Below are positions 1 through 5,163 of a stretch of DNA of 11,518 bases, one piece after another. This stretch comes from SHZI01 sp964391025. GTDB taxonomy: Bacteria > Pseudomonadota > Gammaproteobacteria > Steroidobacterales > GCA-2729495. The DNA is taken from assembly GCA_964391025.1 (NCBI GenBank), contig CAYMKJ010000251.1, positions 1 to 11,518 of the forward strand. The letters run 5' to 3'. The position numbers were made by a program, and so were the translations under genes. The notes below the pieces were generated by a model. The model saw nothing but the letters and a program-made list of their open reading frames with translations. It was not told the origin of the DNA and searched no databases. Positions within the stretch are counted from its first letter, which is position 1. Each line of letters begins with the position of its first letter.

Positions 1-224
1 CGCTGAAGGGCAAAACCTTCGTACTCACCGGCACGCTGGCCGGCATGACTCGCGAGGACGCCGCGGCGAAAATCGAGGCGCTGGGCGGCAAAGTAACCAG
101 CAGCGTGACCGCGAAGACCAGCTACCTGGTGGTGGGGGAGAACCCGGGGTCGAAGCTGGCGAAAGCGGAGAAGTTGGGGGTGGAGGTGGTGGATGAGCGT
201 GCACTCTCAAGTTTATTGCTGTAG
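1..224 (+). CDS. ligA: NAD-dependent DNA ligase LigA, C-terminal BRCT domain (5' partial)
   Basis: Only the last 73 codons lie in the window, read from base 3 to a TAG at 222-224; the rest of the gene is upstream of the left edge. The peptide begins LKGKTFVLTGTLAGMTREDA and continues through IEALGGKVTSSVTAKTSYLV and GENPGSKLAKAEKLGVEVV. This is the classic BRCT fold signature at the C terminus of bacterial LigA: the G-K-x-F-V-x-T-G-T-L opening, the GGKV turn and the GSKLxKAxxLGV helix. The ligase seals nicks during replication and repair using NAD+, and the BRCT domain helps it hold DNA. The BRCT domain could in principle end another protein, but this exact signature and its terminal position are typical of LigA. 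No convincing terminator follows the stop; an accessory block begins within about 50 bp. Confidence 0.9.
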   Translation, partial: LKGKTFVLTGTLAGMTREDAAAKIEALGGKVTSSVTAKTSYLVVGENPGSKLAKAEKLGVEVVDERALSSLLL

Positions 225-270
225 CTAAACAGCTCAATCAGGTATCACCTTCGCCTGCTCAGCATTCGCG

Positions 271-300
271 TTGACCATAGCCGCGGCGGTTCTCTATAGT
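271..300 (+). promoter_or_regulatory. Sigma70-like promoter for the first DUF6502 gene
   Basis: TTGACC (271-276, five of six consensus bases) and TATAGT (295-300, five of six) are separated by 18 bp. It is the best-matching promoter I found in the window. The -10 box ends 7 nt before the ATG at 308, so the predicted +1 falls on or beside the A of that ATG. It also overlaps the alternative GTG start at 299, which makes GTG unlikely as the start. Confidence 0.6.
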
Positions 301-307
301 GAAAGTT

Positions 308-1126
308 ATGACGGCCTCAGAGCCAAACGTCTTACACTCAGTATTGGTCGCAACTATGCGGCCGATAGCAGCAATGCTGTTGAGATTTGGCGTCGGTTAT
401 CGAGACTTTGCTCAGGCCAGTAAGATCGCGTTCGTGGAGGTAGCCGGCGAAGAATTCGGAATTCGTGGGCGACCGACGAACATATCCCGAATTGCATTGA
501 TGACCGGACTCTCTCGCAAGGAGGTCAGAGTCATCAAAGAAAGCCAAGCACGAGGGAATCAGGCCGAGACGTTACTAACGCACTTCCCCGCAGAAGTATT
601 GCGGCGGTGGTTCACCAATGAGCGATATTGCGATTCTGCGGGGCTCCCGAAACCACTGGCTTGGGATAAGAATCCCGACTCGTTTACGGAGCTGGTTCGC
701 AGCTGCGGGAGCAGCCTGTCTCCCGTCGCCATGCGAGCGGAACTGATCCGCGTCGGTGCGGTCAAGCAAGATGACTCCGGCGTACTCTTCGCATTGCGTA
801 GATACTTTATCGCCGATTCCGCTAAGGACCGCCTAGCTGAGGGCATACAGTTTGGAATCCGACCATTGGCGCTTACCATCGTTAAGAATGTCGAATCGGT
901 TGGGTTAGGCGCGCTTCGCTTTCAGCGAGTTGTCGATAGTTACTCTATTCCTGCTGAGCGTCGCGCAGCACTAGAGCAGGAGATAAATGGCCGACTAAAG
1001 CAGTTCTCTGAAGAAATTGATGACCTGCTGTCGGAGGTCGGCGAGACTTCACAGAGCGAAGAGAATTCAGCTGTTGGGGTTGGTTTGTTCTATTTTGAAG
1101 ATTACGACGCCTCGTCTGGTCCCTAA
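308..1126 (+). CDS. DUF6502-type protein (putative HTH DNA-binding protein), copy 1
   Basis: This is a protein of 272 residues from ATG 308; an in-frame GTG at 299 would add MKV but lies inside the predicted -10 box. It is homologous over its full length to the minus-strand gene at 2289-3104. Both share a hydrophobic N-terminal helix ending LLRxGVxYxxF. A helix-turn-helix-like segment follows (here ISRIALMTGLSRKEV, roughly residues 58-75), then a central LIxxGAVxQ-type segment and a C-terminal GxGxxxF tail (GVGLFYFED). I match these features to the uncharacterised DUF6502 family from memory; the molecular role is not established. The HTH-like helix suggests DNA binding, perhaps regulation (inference). 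Base composition is low for the window: 61 of 120 bases are G/C in 301-420, against 42 of 60 in 7621-7680. This suggests separate acquisition. No Shine-Dalgarno sequence is seen. Confidence 0.75.
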   Translation: MTASEPNVLHSVLVATMRPIAAMLLRFGVGYRDFAQASKIAFVEVAGEEFGIRGRPTNISRIALMTGLSRKEVRVIKESQARGNQAETLLTHFPAEVLRRWFTNERYCDSAGLPKPLAWDKNPDSFTELVRSCGSSLSPVAMRAELIRVGAVKQDDSGVLFALRRYFIADSAKDRLAEGIQFGIRPLALTIVKNVESVGLGALRFQRVVDSYSIPAERRAALEQEINGRLKQFSEEIDDLLSEVGETSQSEENSAVGVGLFYFEDYDASSGP

Positions 1127-1213
1127 CCTGCGGGCCTTCGGACTGCTCGATTATCCGGCGTTCTTTGAACTCACAATTCGATTTCCAAGAACTTCCACAA
1201 GTACCATCTGGCC

Positions 1214-2245
1214 TTAGGACCTGGCACCACTACCGGTGATTCCCTGCGCTCTGGCGCCGCTGCCGTTAATGCCCTGCGCTCTGGCGCCACTGCCGGTGAT
1301 GCCCTGCGCTCTGGCGCCACTGCCGGTGATGCCCTGAGCCCTGGCACCACTACCGGTGATGCCCTGAGCTCTGGCGCCGCTGCCGGTGATGCCCTGCGCT
1401 CTGGCACCACTGCCGGTGATGCCCTGCGCTCTGGCACCACTGCCGGTGATCCCCTGAGCCCTGGCACCACTACCGGTGATTCCCTGAGATCTGGCGCCGC
1501 TGCCGTTAATGCCCTGCGCTCTGGCGCCGCTGCCGGTGATCCCAGCCACCTTCGACCCAGCGCCGCGCATCCCCGCTGACTCCAGGCTGGAGTACTCGGA
1601 AACGATCGCGCTGCCGGCGTTGGCCTGATAGGCGAGGACTTCAACCACGTTGCCGGTGACCGGATATTCGCCGGAGACCATGCTGTTCAGGTCCAGCGCC
1701 ATGCTGCCGATGTAGGCGATGCCCTGGACGTCGTCCACCAGGTCCAGCGAACCGCGGACATAGATCGGGACCGTACCGGGCTTGGCTTCGTTGTCGAGGC
1801 GAACGATGTGGGTGGCGAGGCTCTCGCCGCCGCCGTAGGTATCGCCGGCCACCGCGATATAGCGATCTTTCTGCAGGTACCAGATCAGGTTGTCAGCGGT
1901 CAGCGTTGCGTTGATATTCCGCGGCGCATCGATGACCGCAGCGCCCTCGGCAAGAGTAGTGGTCTGCCCAGACACGGTCAGCACGCCCGTCTTGGGATCC
2001 CAACTCTCCACATGGCCGATCACCAGCAGGGTAGGTGCGGCGTCGACCGTCTCTCCGGCGGGCATCGCAAGACCGGGGGCAGCCCAGGTCGTAAGGCCGC
2101 TCACCGAGTCATCGAGAACCAGAGTTCCATCCACTTCCTGGCCCACGACGCGGATACCCGCAGGATCCGCCGAAGCTTCGGCGTTGGCCATGGACCAACT
2201 TACCGAGAGGGTGAGGGAGAGGGCGATGCTGCTGACGATTTTCAT
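1214..2245 (-). CDS. Secreted protein with C-terminal GITGSGARAQ decapeptide repeats
   Basis: This is a 343-residue protein of unrecognised family. Residues 1-22 look like a Sec signal peptide: MK start, hydrophobic core IALSLTLSVSW, cleavage likely after ANA. Residues 23 to about 230 are a non-repetitive, beta-rich region. It includes LVIGHVESWDPKTGVLTVSG, which resembles the G-x-V-x-x-x-D-x-x-T-G-x-L-T-V pattern of DUF5666-like OB folds (weak, from memory). A GMRGAGSKVAGI linker leads into about eleven decapeptides GI[T/N]GSGAR[A/S]Q from residue 235 to the end. There are no cysteines, C-terminal anchor or LPXTG motif, so the protein is probably periplasmic or exported. It lies 43 bp downstream of the second DUF6502 gene and is very likely cotranscribed with it. 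The ribosome site is poor: GGA followed by an A8 tract, about 11 nt from ATG. Function is unknown; the repeats could be a structural or binding stalk. Confidence 0.8.
   Translation of the reverse strand: MKIVSSIALSLTLSVSWSMANAEASADPAGIRVVGQEVDGTLVLDDSVSGLTTWAAPGLAMPAGETVDAAPTLLVIGHVESWDPKTGVLTVSGQTTTLAEGAAVIDAPRNINATLTADNLIWYLQKDRYIAVAGDTYGGGESLATHIVRLDNEAKPGTVPIYVRGSLDLVDDVQGIAYIGSMALDLNSMVSGEYPVTGNVVEVLAYQANAGSAIVSEYSSLESAGMRGAGSKVAGITGSGARAQGINGSGARSQGITGSGARAQGITGSGARAQGITGSGARAQGITGSGARAQGITGSGARAQGITGSGARAQGITGSGARAQGINGSGARAQGITGSGARS
1221..1550 (-). repeat. Tandem 30-bp coding repeats, 11 units, with 120-bp higher-order period
   Basis: Eleven contiguous 30-bp units start at 1221, 1251, 1281 and so on; the last (1521-1550) diverges in its final 7 or so bases. 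Each plus-strand unit begins CTGGC[A/G]CC. On the coding strand each unit gives one GITGSGARAQ decapeptide. Units 1, 5 and 9 alone carry CACTACCGGTGAT. Units 2, 6 and 10 carry GCCGCTGCC (as does the terminal unit 11), and units 4 and 8 carry CCCTGAGCC. The array therefore has a four-unit period. Units 2 and 10 are identical. Most differences are synonymous. Confidence 0.95.
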
Positions 2246-2249
2246 GTTC

Positions 2250-2285
2250 TTTTTTTTCCAAAAATGAGTCGATGACGTTTTTTTT
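2250..2285 (-). promoter_or_regulatory. Intercistronic leader with two A8 tracts before the repeat-protein gene
   Basis: Read on the coding (minus) strand, the 43-bp gap between the DUF6502 stop and the repeat-protein ATG holds two runs of eight A (plus-strand T8 at 2278-2285 and 2250-2257). The second lies between GGA, the only Shine-Dalgarno-like bases, and the start codon. Changes in its length would alter SD-to-ATG spacing. No promoter was recognised inside the gap, so the gene probably depends on the upstream DUF6502 promoter. Confidence 0.5.
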
Positions 2286-2288
2286 GTT

Positions 2289-3104
2289 CTAGTTTTCCGA
2301 GCCGTCGACGAAGTGATAAATGCCCAAGCCTGTCTGTACTATCCGGTCGCCACGCTCTGGATCCGGCTTATCGCGAAGCGTTACCCAGTTGTCGATCTCT
2401 TCCAGTAGCTGCTGACCCCGCTGCCGGACAAAGCCTTCCAGTGCCGGCAAGTCCTCTTCCTTGAGCCCGAAGTCTGCAGTGACCGTCCGTTCAAAAAGCC
2501 GGTGGTTCGGATCCAGCTGCTGCCGGTTGAAGTCGACCGTCTCAACCAGTCGCTCCACCGCGTAGCCGATCCGCTCCACACTGTCGGGAGCGTCCACATC
2601 CGGCAGGTAGGTCCTTGTCAGGACCCGCAACCAGCCGTCGTCTGTCTGTCGCACCGCGCCGATGGCCAACAGCTGATTCAGCAGCGGCCCGGCCTCGGCC
2701 CCGGGGCAGTAGTCGCGCACCAGGGTCTCCAAATCCATCCGCCCGGGTTCCTGCAGCTGCAGTTCCAGCGGCAGTCCGTAGGGACCGACTACCCGGTCGT
2801 CGCTGTGCCAGGCCGTGAGCAGGGCGGTAATCCGCGTCAGGTTCGTGTTCAGTGGGGCCTGGCTCTGGCCGTCAAGTACCTCTTGTGTTTCCCGCTGTGA
2901 AAGCCCTGTTTGTATGGCGATCTGCGCCGCCGAGACGGCAGACCCGCTTTTTTGAAGCTTTGTCGCTGCTGTGGTCACAAACACCCGCTTGGCCGTGTCA
3001 GCAAACTCTGAGTAAGAAACGCCATTGCGTAACAGGATCTGGACGAGTGGCCTCAGAAGCCGTGCATACGCCGTCAACAGCGCTGCCTTAAGGTCGGCTT
3101 CCAT
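2289..3104 (-). CDS. DUF6502-type protein (putative HTH DNA-binding protein), copy 2
   Basis: This 271-residue protein is homologous along its length to the plus-strand gene at 308-1126. It has LLRPLVQILLRNGVSYSEF at residues 16-34, an HTH-like AAQIAIQTGLSQRETQEVL at about 59-77, a central LLAIGAVRQTDDGW and a C-terminal GLGIYHFVD. Copy 1 has equivalents of each: MRPIAAMLLRFGVGYRDF, ISRIALMTGLSRKEV, LIRVGAVKQDDSG and GVGLFYFED. Identity is modest, so this is an old divergence rather than a recent duplication. Its composition (38 of 60 G/C in 2521-2580) is close to the surrounding genome, unlike copy 1. The ATG is preceded by AGAAGGA, a good but closely spaced ribosome site. It is the first gene of a probable two-gene operon with the GITGSG repeat protein. 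Function is unknown; a regulatory role is inference from the HTH-like helix. Confidence 0.78.
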   Translation of the reverse strand: MEADLKAALLTAYARLLRPLVQILLRNGVSYSEFADTAKRVFVTTAATKLQKSGSAVSAAQIAIQTGLSQRETQEVLDGQSQAPLNTNLTRITALLTAWHSDDRVVGPYGLPLELQLQEPGRMDLETLVRDYCPGAEAGPLLNQLLAIGAVRQTDDGWLRVLTRTYLPDVDAPDSVERIGYAVERLVETVDFNRQQLDPNHRLFERTVTADFGLKEEDLPALEGFVRQRGQQLLEEIDNWVTLRDKPDPERGDRIVQTGLGIYHFVDGSEN

Positions 3105-3123
3105 ATTCCTTCTAATTCGTTAT

Positions 3124-3166
3124 GTGAAAGAGGTTAGAGCGAAAGTTATGTCTAGTCAAGCGAAAG
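3124..3166 (+). repeat. Three GYGAAAG repeats in the operon promoter, shared with the copy 1 promoter
   Basis: GTGAAAG occurs at 3124-3130, and GCGAAAG at 3139-3145 and 3160-3166. The middle copy extends to GCGAAAGTTATG. The same GTGAAAGTTATG lies at 299-310, across the start of the other DUF6502 gene. Over 16 bp (295-310 versus 3135-3150) the two sites agree at 14 positions. They may be operator sites for one or both HTH-containing DUF6502 proteins (inference), or chance. Confidence 0.35.
3131..3159 (-). promoter_or_regulatory. Candidate promoter of the DUF6502/repeat-protein operon
   Basis: On the minus strand TTGACT (plus 3154-3159) is followed after 17 bp by TAACCT (plus 3131-3136), which keeps the key T-A-x-x-x-T of a -10 box. 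The expected transcript start is near 3124, giving a leader of about 20 nt that contains the AGAAGGA ribosome site. The -10 match is only three of six, hence moderate confidence. Confidence 0.4.
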
Positions 3167-3248
3167 CAAGGGCTTAAACGGGGTATCTGGACGCGAATCG
3201 AGCCGACTGTGCCCAGTGTTTTGTAAAGTCATCCGGCAGTCAAGCGAG

Positions 3249-3261
3249 GGCCCGCAGGGCC
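3249..3261 (-). terminator. Short GC hairpin downstream of bolA, weak terminator candidate
   Basis: GGCCC (3249-3253) and GGGCC (3257-3261) form a perfect 5-bp stem with a 3-nt loop, 20-32 bp past the bolA stop on the minus strand. There is no U tract after it (CTCGCTTG follows), so intrinsic termination is doubtful. It could aid pausing or mRNA 3'-end protection. Confidence 0.2.
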
Positions 3262-3280
3262 AGAGGGGGGGCGGAGAAGG

Positions 3281-3553
3281 TCAGATCTCGGCCGAGATCC
3301 TGACCGCGTGAATGTCGGTGGTCATCAGGTCCCCCAGCGCGTCGTACACCAGGCGGTGTTGGGCGAGACGGCTCAAGCCATGGAAGCGGGCACAGGCAAT
3401 GCGGACGTGGAAGTGGCCACGACCGTCCCGGGCGCCGGCGTGCCCGGCGTGAAGATGGCTTTCGTCGATAATCTCCAGGAGCTGCGGCTCAAGGGCCCTG
3501 GTGAGACGGTCGTGGATTGCCGCGATCCGGCTGCCGGCGCTGGCGTTGGTCAC
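3281..3553 (-). CDS. bolA: BolA family protein
   Basis: This 90-residue protein has the full BolA pattern. It starts with an N-terminal helix (IAAIHDRLTRAL), followed by LEIIDESHLHAGHAGARDG, then GHFHVRIACARFHGLSRLAQ, the conserved HRLVYDAL and a C-terminal IHAVRISA strand. The histidine of HRLVY is the conserved BolA residue used for [2Fe-2S] binding in complexes with monothiol glutaredoxins. BolA proteins act in iron-sulfur handling and in stress and cell-shape responses. The start is GTG (3551-3553), overlapping the yciI stop by 4 bp (GTGA), so translation is probably coupled. It is the last gene of yciB-yciI-bolA. The final codons contain a perfect 16-bp palindrome (3284-3299). IbaG is the other possible subgroup, but the DESHLHAGHAG loop and length fit BolA better. 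Confidence 0.9.
   Translation of the reverse strand: MTNASAGSRIAAIHDRLTRALEPQLLEIIDESHLHAGHAGARDGRGHFHVRIACARFHGLSRLAQHRLVYDALGDLMTTDIHAVRISAEI
3284..3299. repeat. Perfect 16-bp palindrome at the 3' end of bolA
   Basis: GATCTCGGCCGAGATC is a perfect inverted repeat centred between 3291 and 3292. It encodes the last residues of BolA (ISAEI). As RNA it would form a 6-bp stem with a GGCC loop just before the stop codon. No U tract follows. It may be coincidence of codon choice, or a structure affecting the 3' end of the operon mRNA. Confidence 0.5.
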
Positions 3554-3849
3554 GGCAGGACCTGAACGAACGGCTTCACGTTAACCTCGGCCCACACGCC
3601 AGCCGCCATGTAGGGGTCGGCGGTGGCCCAGGCCTCCGCGTCTGCCAGGCTCGCAAACTCGGCGATGAGCAGGCTGCCGCTGTACCCGGCCTCGCCGGGT
3701 TCGCTCGTGTCCAGGCGCGGGTGTGGCCCTGCCAGCACCAGTCGGCCCTCATCCCGGAGTCGGGTGACGCGCGCCAGGTGGGCGGCCCGCGCCACAAGTC
3801 TTCCGCTCAGGCTGTCGGGGGCGTCGGTTCCGGTGATGGCGTAGAGCAT
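3550..3849 (-). CDS. yciI: YciI family protein
   Basis: The 99-residue product is close in length and sequence to E. coli YciI (98 residues, recalled from memory). It opens MLYAITGTDAPDSL, then has RAAHLARVTRLRDEGRLVLA, a GSLLIAEF strand, ADAEAWATADPYMAAGV and the ending VKPFVQVL. The family has a ferredoxin-like dimeric fold. Conserved His (in AHLARV) and Asp (in ADPYMAAGV) residues form a putative catalytic pair, as in dehydrochlorinase-like relatives. The cellular substrate is not established. Its ATG directly follows the TAG of yciB with no gap, and its stop overlaps the bolA start, so it sits mid-operon. Confidence 0.92.
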   Translation of the reverse strand: MLYAITGTDAPDSLSGRLVARAAHLARVTRLRDEGRLVLAGPHPRLDTSEPGEAGYSGSLLIAEFASLADAEAWATADPYMAAGVWAEVNVKPFVQVLP

Positions 3850-4419
3850 CTAGTGTTCATCCGGTGTGCGTTTGCTGAGCCAGAGCGCCTGGAGCATGGC
3901 GAAGACGAGCATCATGCCGGTCAACCCGAAGAGCTTGAAGCTTACCCAAACGGGTTCGGAAAAACGGTAAGCCACGACTATATTGGCGGCCCCCAACACC
4001 ACGAAGAACACCACCCACATCAGGTTTAACCGCCGCCAGTCTGCCTGGGAAACCCGGAGTTCATCTTTGGCTGCGGATTCGATGATGCGCTGAACAATGG
4101 GACGGTCGCCAAGGTAGCGACTACCGAAAATGACAGCAGCGAGCACCCAGTGCAGAACGGTCGGTTTCCACTTGAAAAAGACGGGATTGTTCAGCTGCAG
4201 GCTAATGCCACCCAGCACCACCACCAGTGCCGCAGAAGCCAGCAGCATGCGGCTTACTGTGCGCTTCACCAGCCAGGTGACCAGTACCTGCAGCGAAATC
4301 GTGACCATGATTACAAGAATGGCGACTCGCATGGCGGTATGCAGGTCCGTCAGCAAGTAGGCCACCAGGTAGGCCAGCCCGAAGGCCAGCAGGGGCAGCA
4401 AATCGACAAAAGCGTGCAT
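3850..4419 (-). CDS. yciB: Inner membrane septation protein YciB (IspZ)
   Basis: From ATG 4417-4419 the product is 189 residues, close to the usual length of about 180. The start MHAFVDLLPLLAFGLAYLV matches the family opening (M-x-F-x-D-x-L-P-L). Several hydrophobic segments follow, then the signature NPVFFKWKPTVLHWVLAAVI, FGSRYLGDRPIVQRI and the conserved WRRLNLMWVVFFVVLGAANI. The end is VSFKLFGLTGMMLVFAMLQA. YciB is a multi-pass inner-membrane protein involved in cell-envelope synthesis and septation in enterics and Shigella. The frame stays open upstream to 4884, but that stretch is antisense to yciO and lacks family similarity, so I reject the longer start. No clear Shine-Dalgarno is seen. 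TAG of this gene abuts ATG of yciI. Confidence 0.92.
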   Translation of the reverse strand: MHAFVDLLPLLAFGLAYLVAYLLTDLHTAMRVAILVIMVTISLQVLVTWLVKRTVSRMLLASAALVVVLGGISLQLNNPVFFKWKPTVLHWVLAAVIFGSRYLGDRPIVQRIIESAAKDELRVSQADWRRLNLMWVVFFVVLGAANIVVAYRFSEPVWVSFKLFGLTGMMLVFAMLQALWLSKRTPDEH

Positions 4420-4449
4420 GATCGGGCCGTCGTGCGGATTGGGCCCCGC

Positions 4450-4455
4450 ATGATA
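4450..4455 (-). promoter_or_regulatory. Possible -10 box of yciB-yciI-bolA
   Basis: On the minus strand the sequence reads TATCAT (five of six to consensus), ending about 30 nt before the yciB ATG. No good -35 box is visible at 16-18 bp. It lies in the 87-bp divergent region shared with yciO. Confidence 0.25.
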
Positions 4456-4494
4456 CGCAACGAGGCGCCATCCGGGGTGGCGGCGGTGTGCCGT

Positions 4495-4500
4495 TAGAAT
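4495..4500 (+). promoter_or_regulatory. -10 box of yciO, leaderless arrangement
   Basis: TAGAAT (five of six) ends 6 nt before the yciO ATG at 4507, and no Shine-Dalgarno sequence is present between them. Transcription would begin at or next to the start codon. The -35 region is not recognisable. Confidence 0.4.
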
Positions 4501-4506
4501 ACGGGC

Positions 4507-5127
4507 ATGACCCAATGCTTTCACATCCATCCCGTGAATCCCCAGCGCCGCCTGATCCAGCGGGCCGTGGAGATCCTCCGGCGCGACGGCCTCATCGTTT
4601 ACCCCACCGATTCCTGCTATGCGTTTGGCTGGCACCTCGGCGATCGCGAGGCCGCTGGACGCCTGCAGCAGATCCGGCAGACCGGCAAGGACCACAACTT
4701 CACGCTCGTGTGCCGGGATCTGGCCGAGATTGCCACCTTCGCCCACGTCGAGAACTGGTGCTATCGCCTGCTGAAAGCCCACACGCCGGGGCCCTACACC
4801 TTCATCCTCAAGGCGACGCGGGAAGTTCCGCGCCGGCTCCAGAATCCGAAGCGGCAGACCATTGGCATCCGGGTCCCCGATCATCCCGTGCCACTCGCGT
4901 TGCTGTCAGCCCTTGGCGAACCGCTGATGAGTTCCACGCTGCTTTTGCCCGGTCAGGACGTCCCGTTGTCCGATCCCGAGGAGATCGCCGGTGCGATCGC
5001 TGGCCGCATTGATCTCCTGATCGACAGCGGTGGCTGCGGCATCGAGCCCACGACGGTCGTGGACGTCACCGGCGACTATCCGGTGATTGTCCGGCAGGGG
5101 CGGGGTGACAGCAGGGCTTTTGCCTAG
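4507..5127 (+). CDS. yciO: YciO, YrdC/Sua5 domain protein
   Basis: This 206-residue protein follows E. coli YciO closely as I remember it. It opens with FHIHPVNPQRRLIQRAVEIL, then LIVYPTDSCYAFGW, GKDHNFTLVCRDLAEIATF, HTPGPYTFILKATREVPRRL, TIGIRVPDHP, the SDPEEI segment and the ending PTTVVDVTGDYPVIVRQGRG. The YrdC fold binds an ATP-like nucleotide and tRNA. TsaC/Sua5 relatives make threonylcarbamoyl-AMP for tRNA t6A. YciO has the same fold but is much less active in vitro, and its own role is unclear. The HNFTLVCRDL block distinguishes YciO from TsaC. The start at 4507 matches the family N terminus. It is divergent from yciB and leads the plus-strand core run. Confidence 0.93.
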   Translation: MTQCFHIHPVNPQRRLIQRAVEILRRDGLIVYPTDSCYAFGWHLGDREAAGRLQQIRQTGKDHNFTLVCRDLAEIATFAHVENWCYRLLKAHTPGPYTFILKATREVPRRLQNPKRQTIGIRVPDHPVPLALLSALGEPLMSSTLLLPGQDVPLSDPEEIAGAIAGRIDLLIDSGGCGIEPTTVVDVTGDYPVIVRQGRGDSRAFA

Positions 5128-5150
5128 GGGCGGGCGCTGTCCCGCACCCG

Positions 5151-5156
5151 TATACT
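5151..5156 (+). promoter_or_regulatory. -10 box before the M50 protease gene, leaderless arrangement
   Basis: TATACT (five of six) ends 7 nt before the ATG at 5164, with no Shine-Dalgarno between. It lies in the 36-bp yciO-M50 gap. Just upstream, GCGGG (5130-5134) and CCCGC (5141-5145) could pair across a 6-nt loop. No clear -35 box is visible. Confidence 0.4.
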
Positions 5157-5163
5157 CGCGCCC

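Noticed and set aside
211..233. Hairpin at the ligA stop codon (GCTGT/ACAGC or GTTTA/TAAAC)
   Set aside because: The two pairings are mutually exclusive, short and have no U tract, so it is not a credible intrinsic terminator.
299..301. GTG as start of the first DUF6502 gene
   Set aside because: It overlaps the predicted -10 box TATAGT and lacks a ribosome site; ATG 308 fits a +1 start.
1118..1222. Distant inverted words GGTCCCTAACC and TTAGGACC flanking the convergent 3' ends
   Set aside because: The match is imperfect and nearly 90 bp apart; no mobile-element ends or target duplications are visible.
1221..1550. Regular 30-bp repeats resembling a CRISPR array
   Set aside because: The units are directly contiguous with no unique spacers, stay in frame within a signal-peptide-bearing CDS, and there are no cas genes nearby.
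1171..1644. A 157-residue open frame antisense-shifted across the repeats (ERRASPAV-like repeats)
   Set aside because: A 30-nt period keeps every frame open once free of stops. This frame lacks a signal peptide, and the main frame has coherent non-repeat sequence upstream.
225..3280. Insertion sequence or integron origin of the accessory block
   Set aside because: No transposase, integrase, attC-like site, tRNA or terminal inverted repeats were found at its edges.
3517..4029. Plus-strand 170-residue open frame over yciI/yciB
   Set aside because: It is antisense to two strongly recognised genes and has low-complexity His/Gly/Glu composition.
4420..4884. Upstream extension of the yciB frame to 344 residues
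   Set aside because: The extra 155 codons lie antisense to yciO and resemble no family; YciB proteins begin at the MHAFVDLLPLL position.
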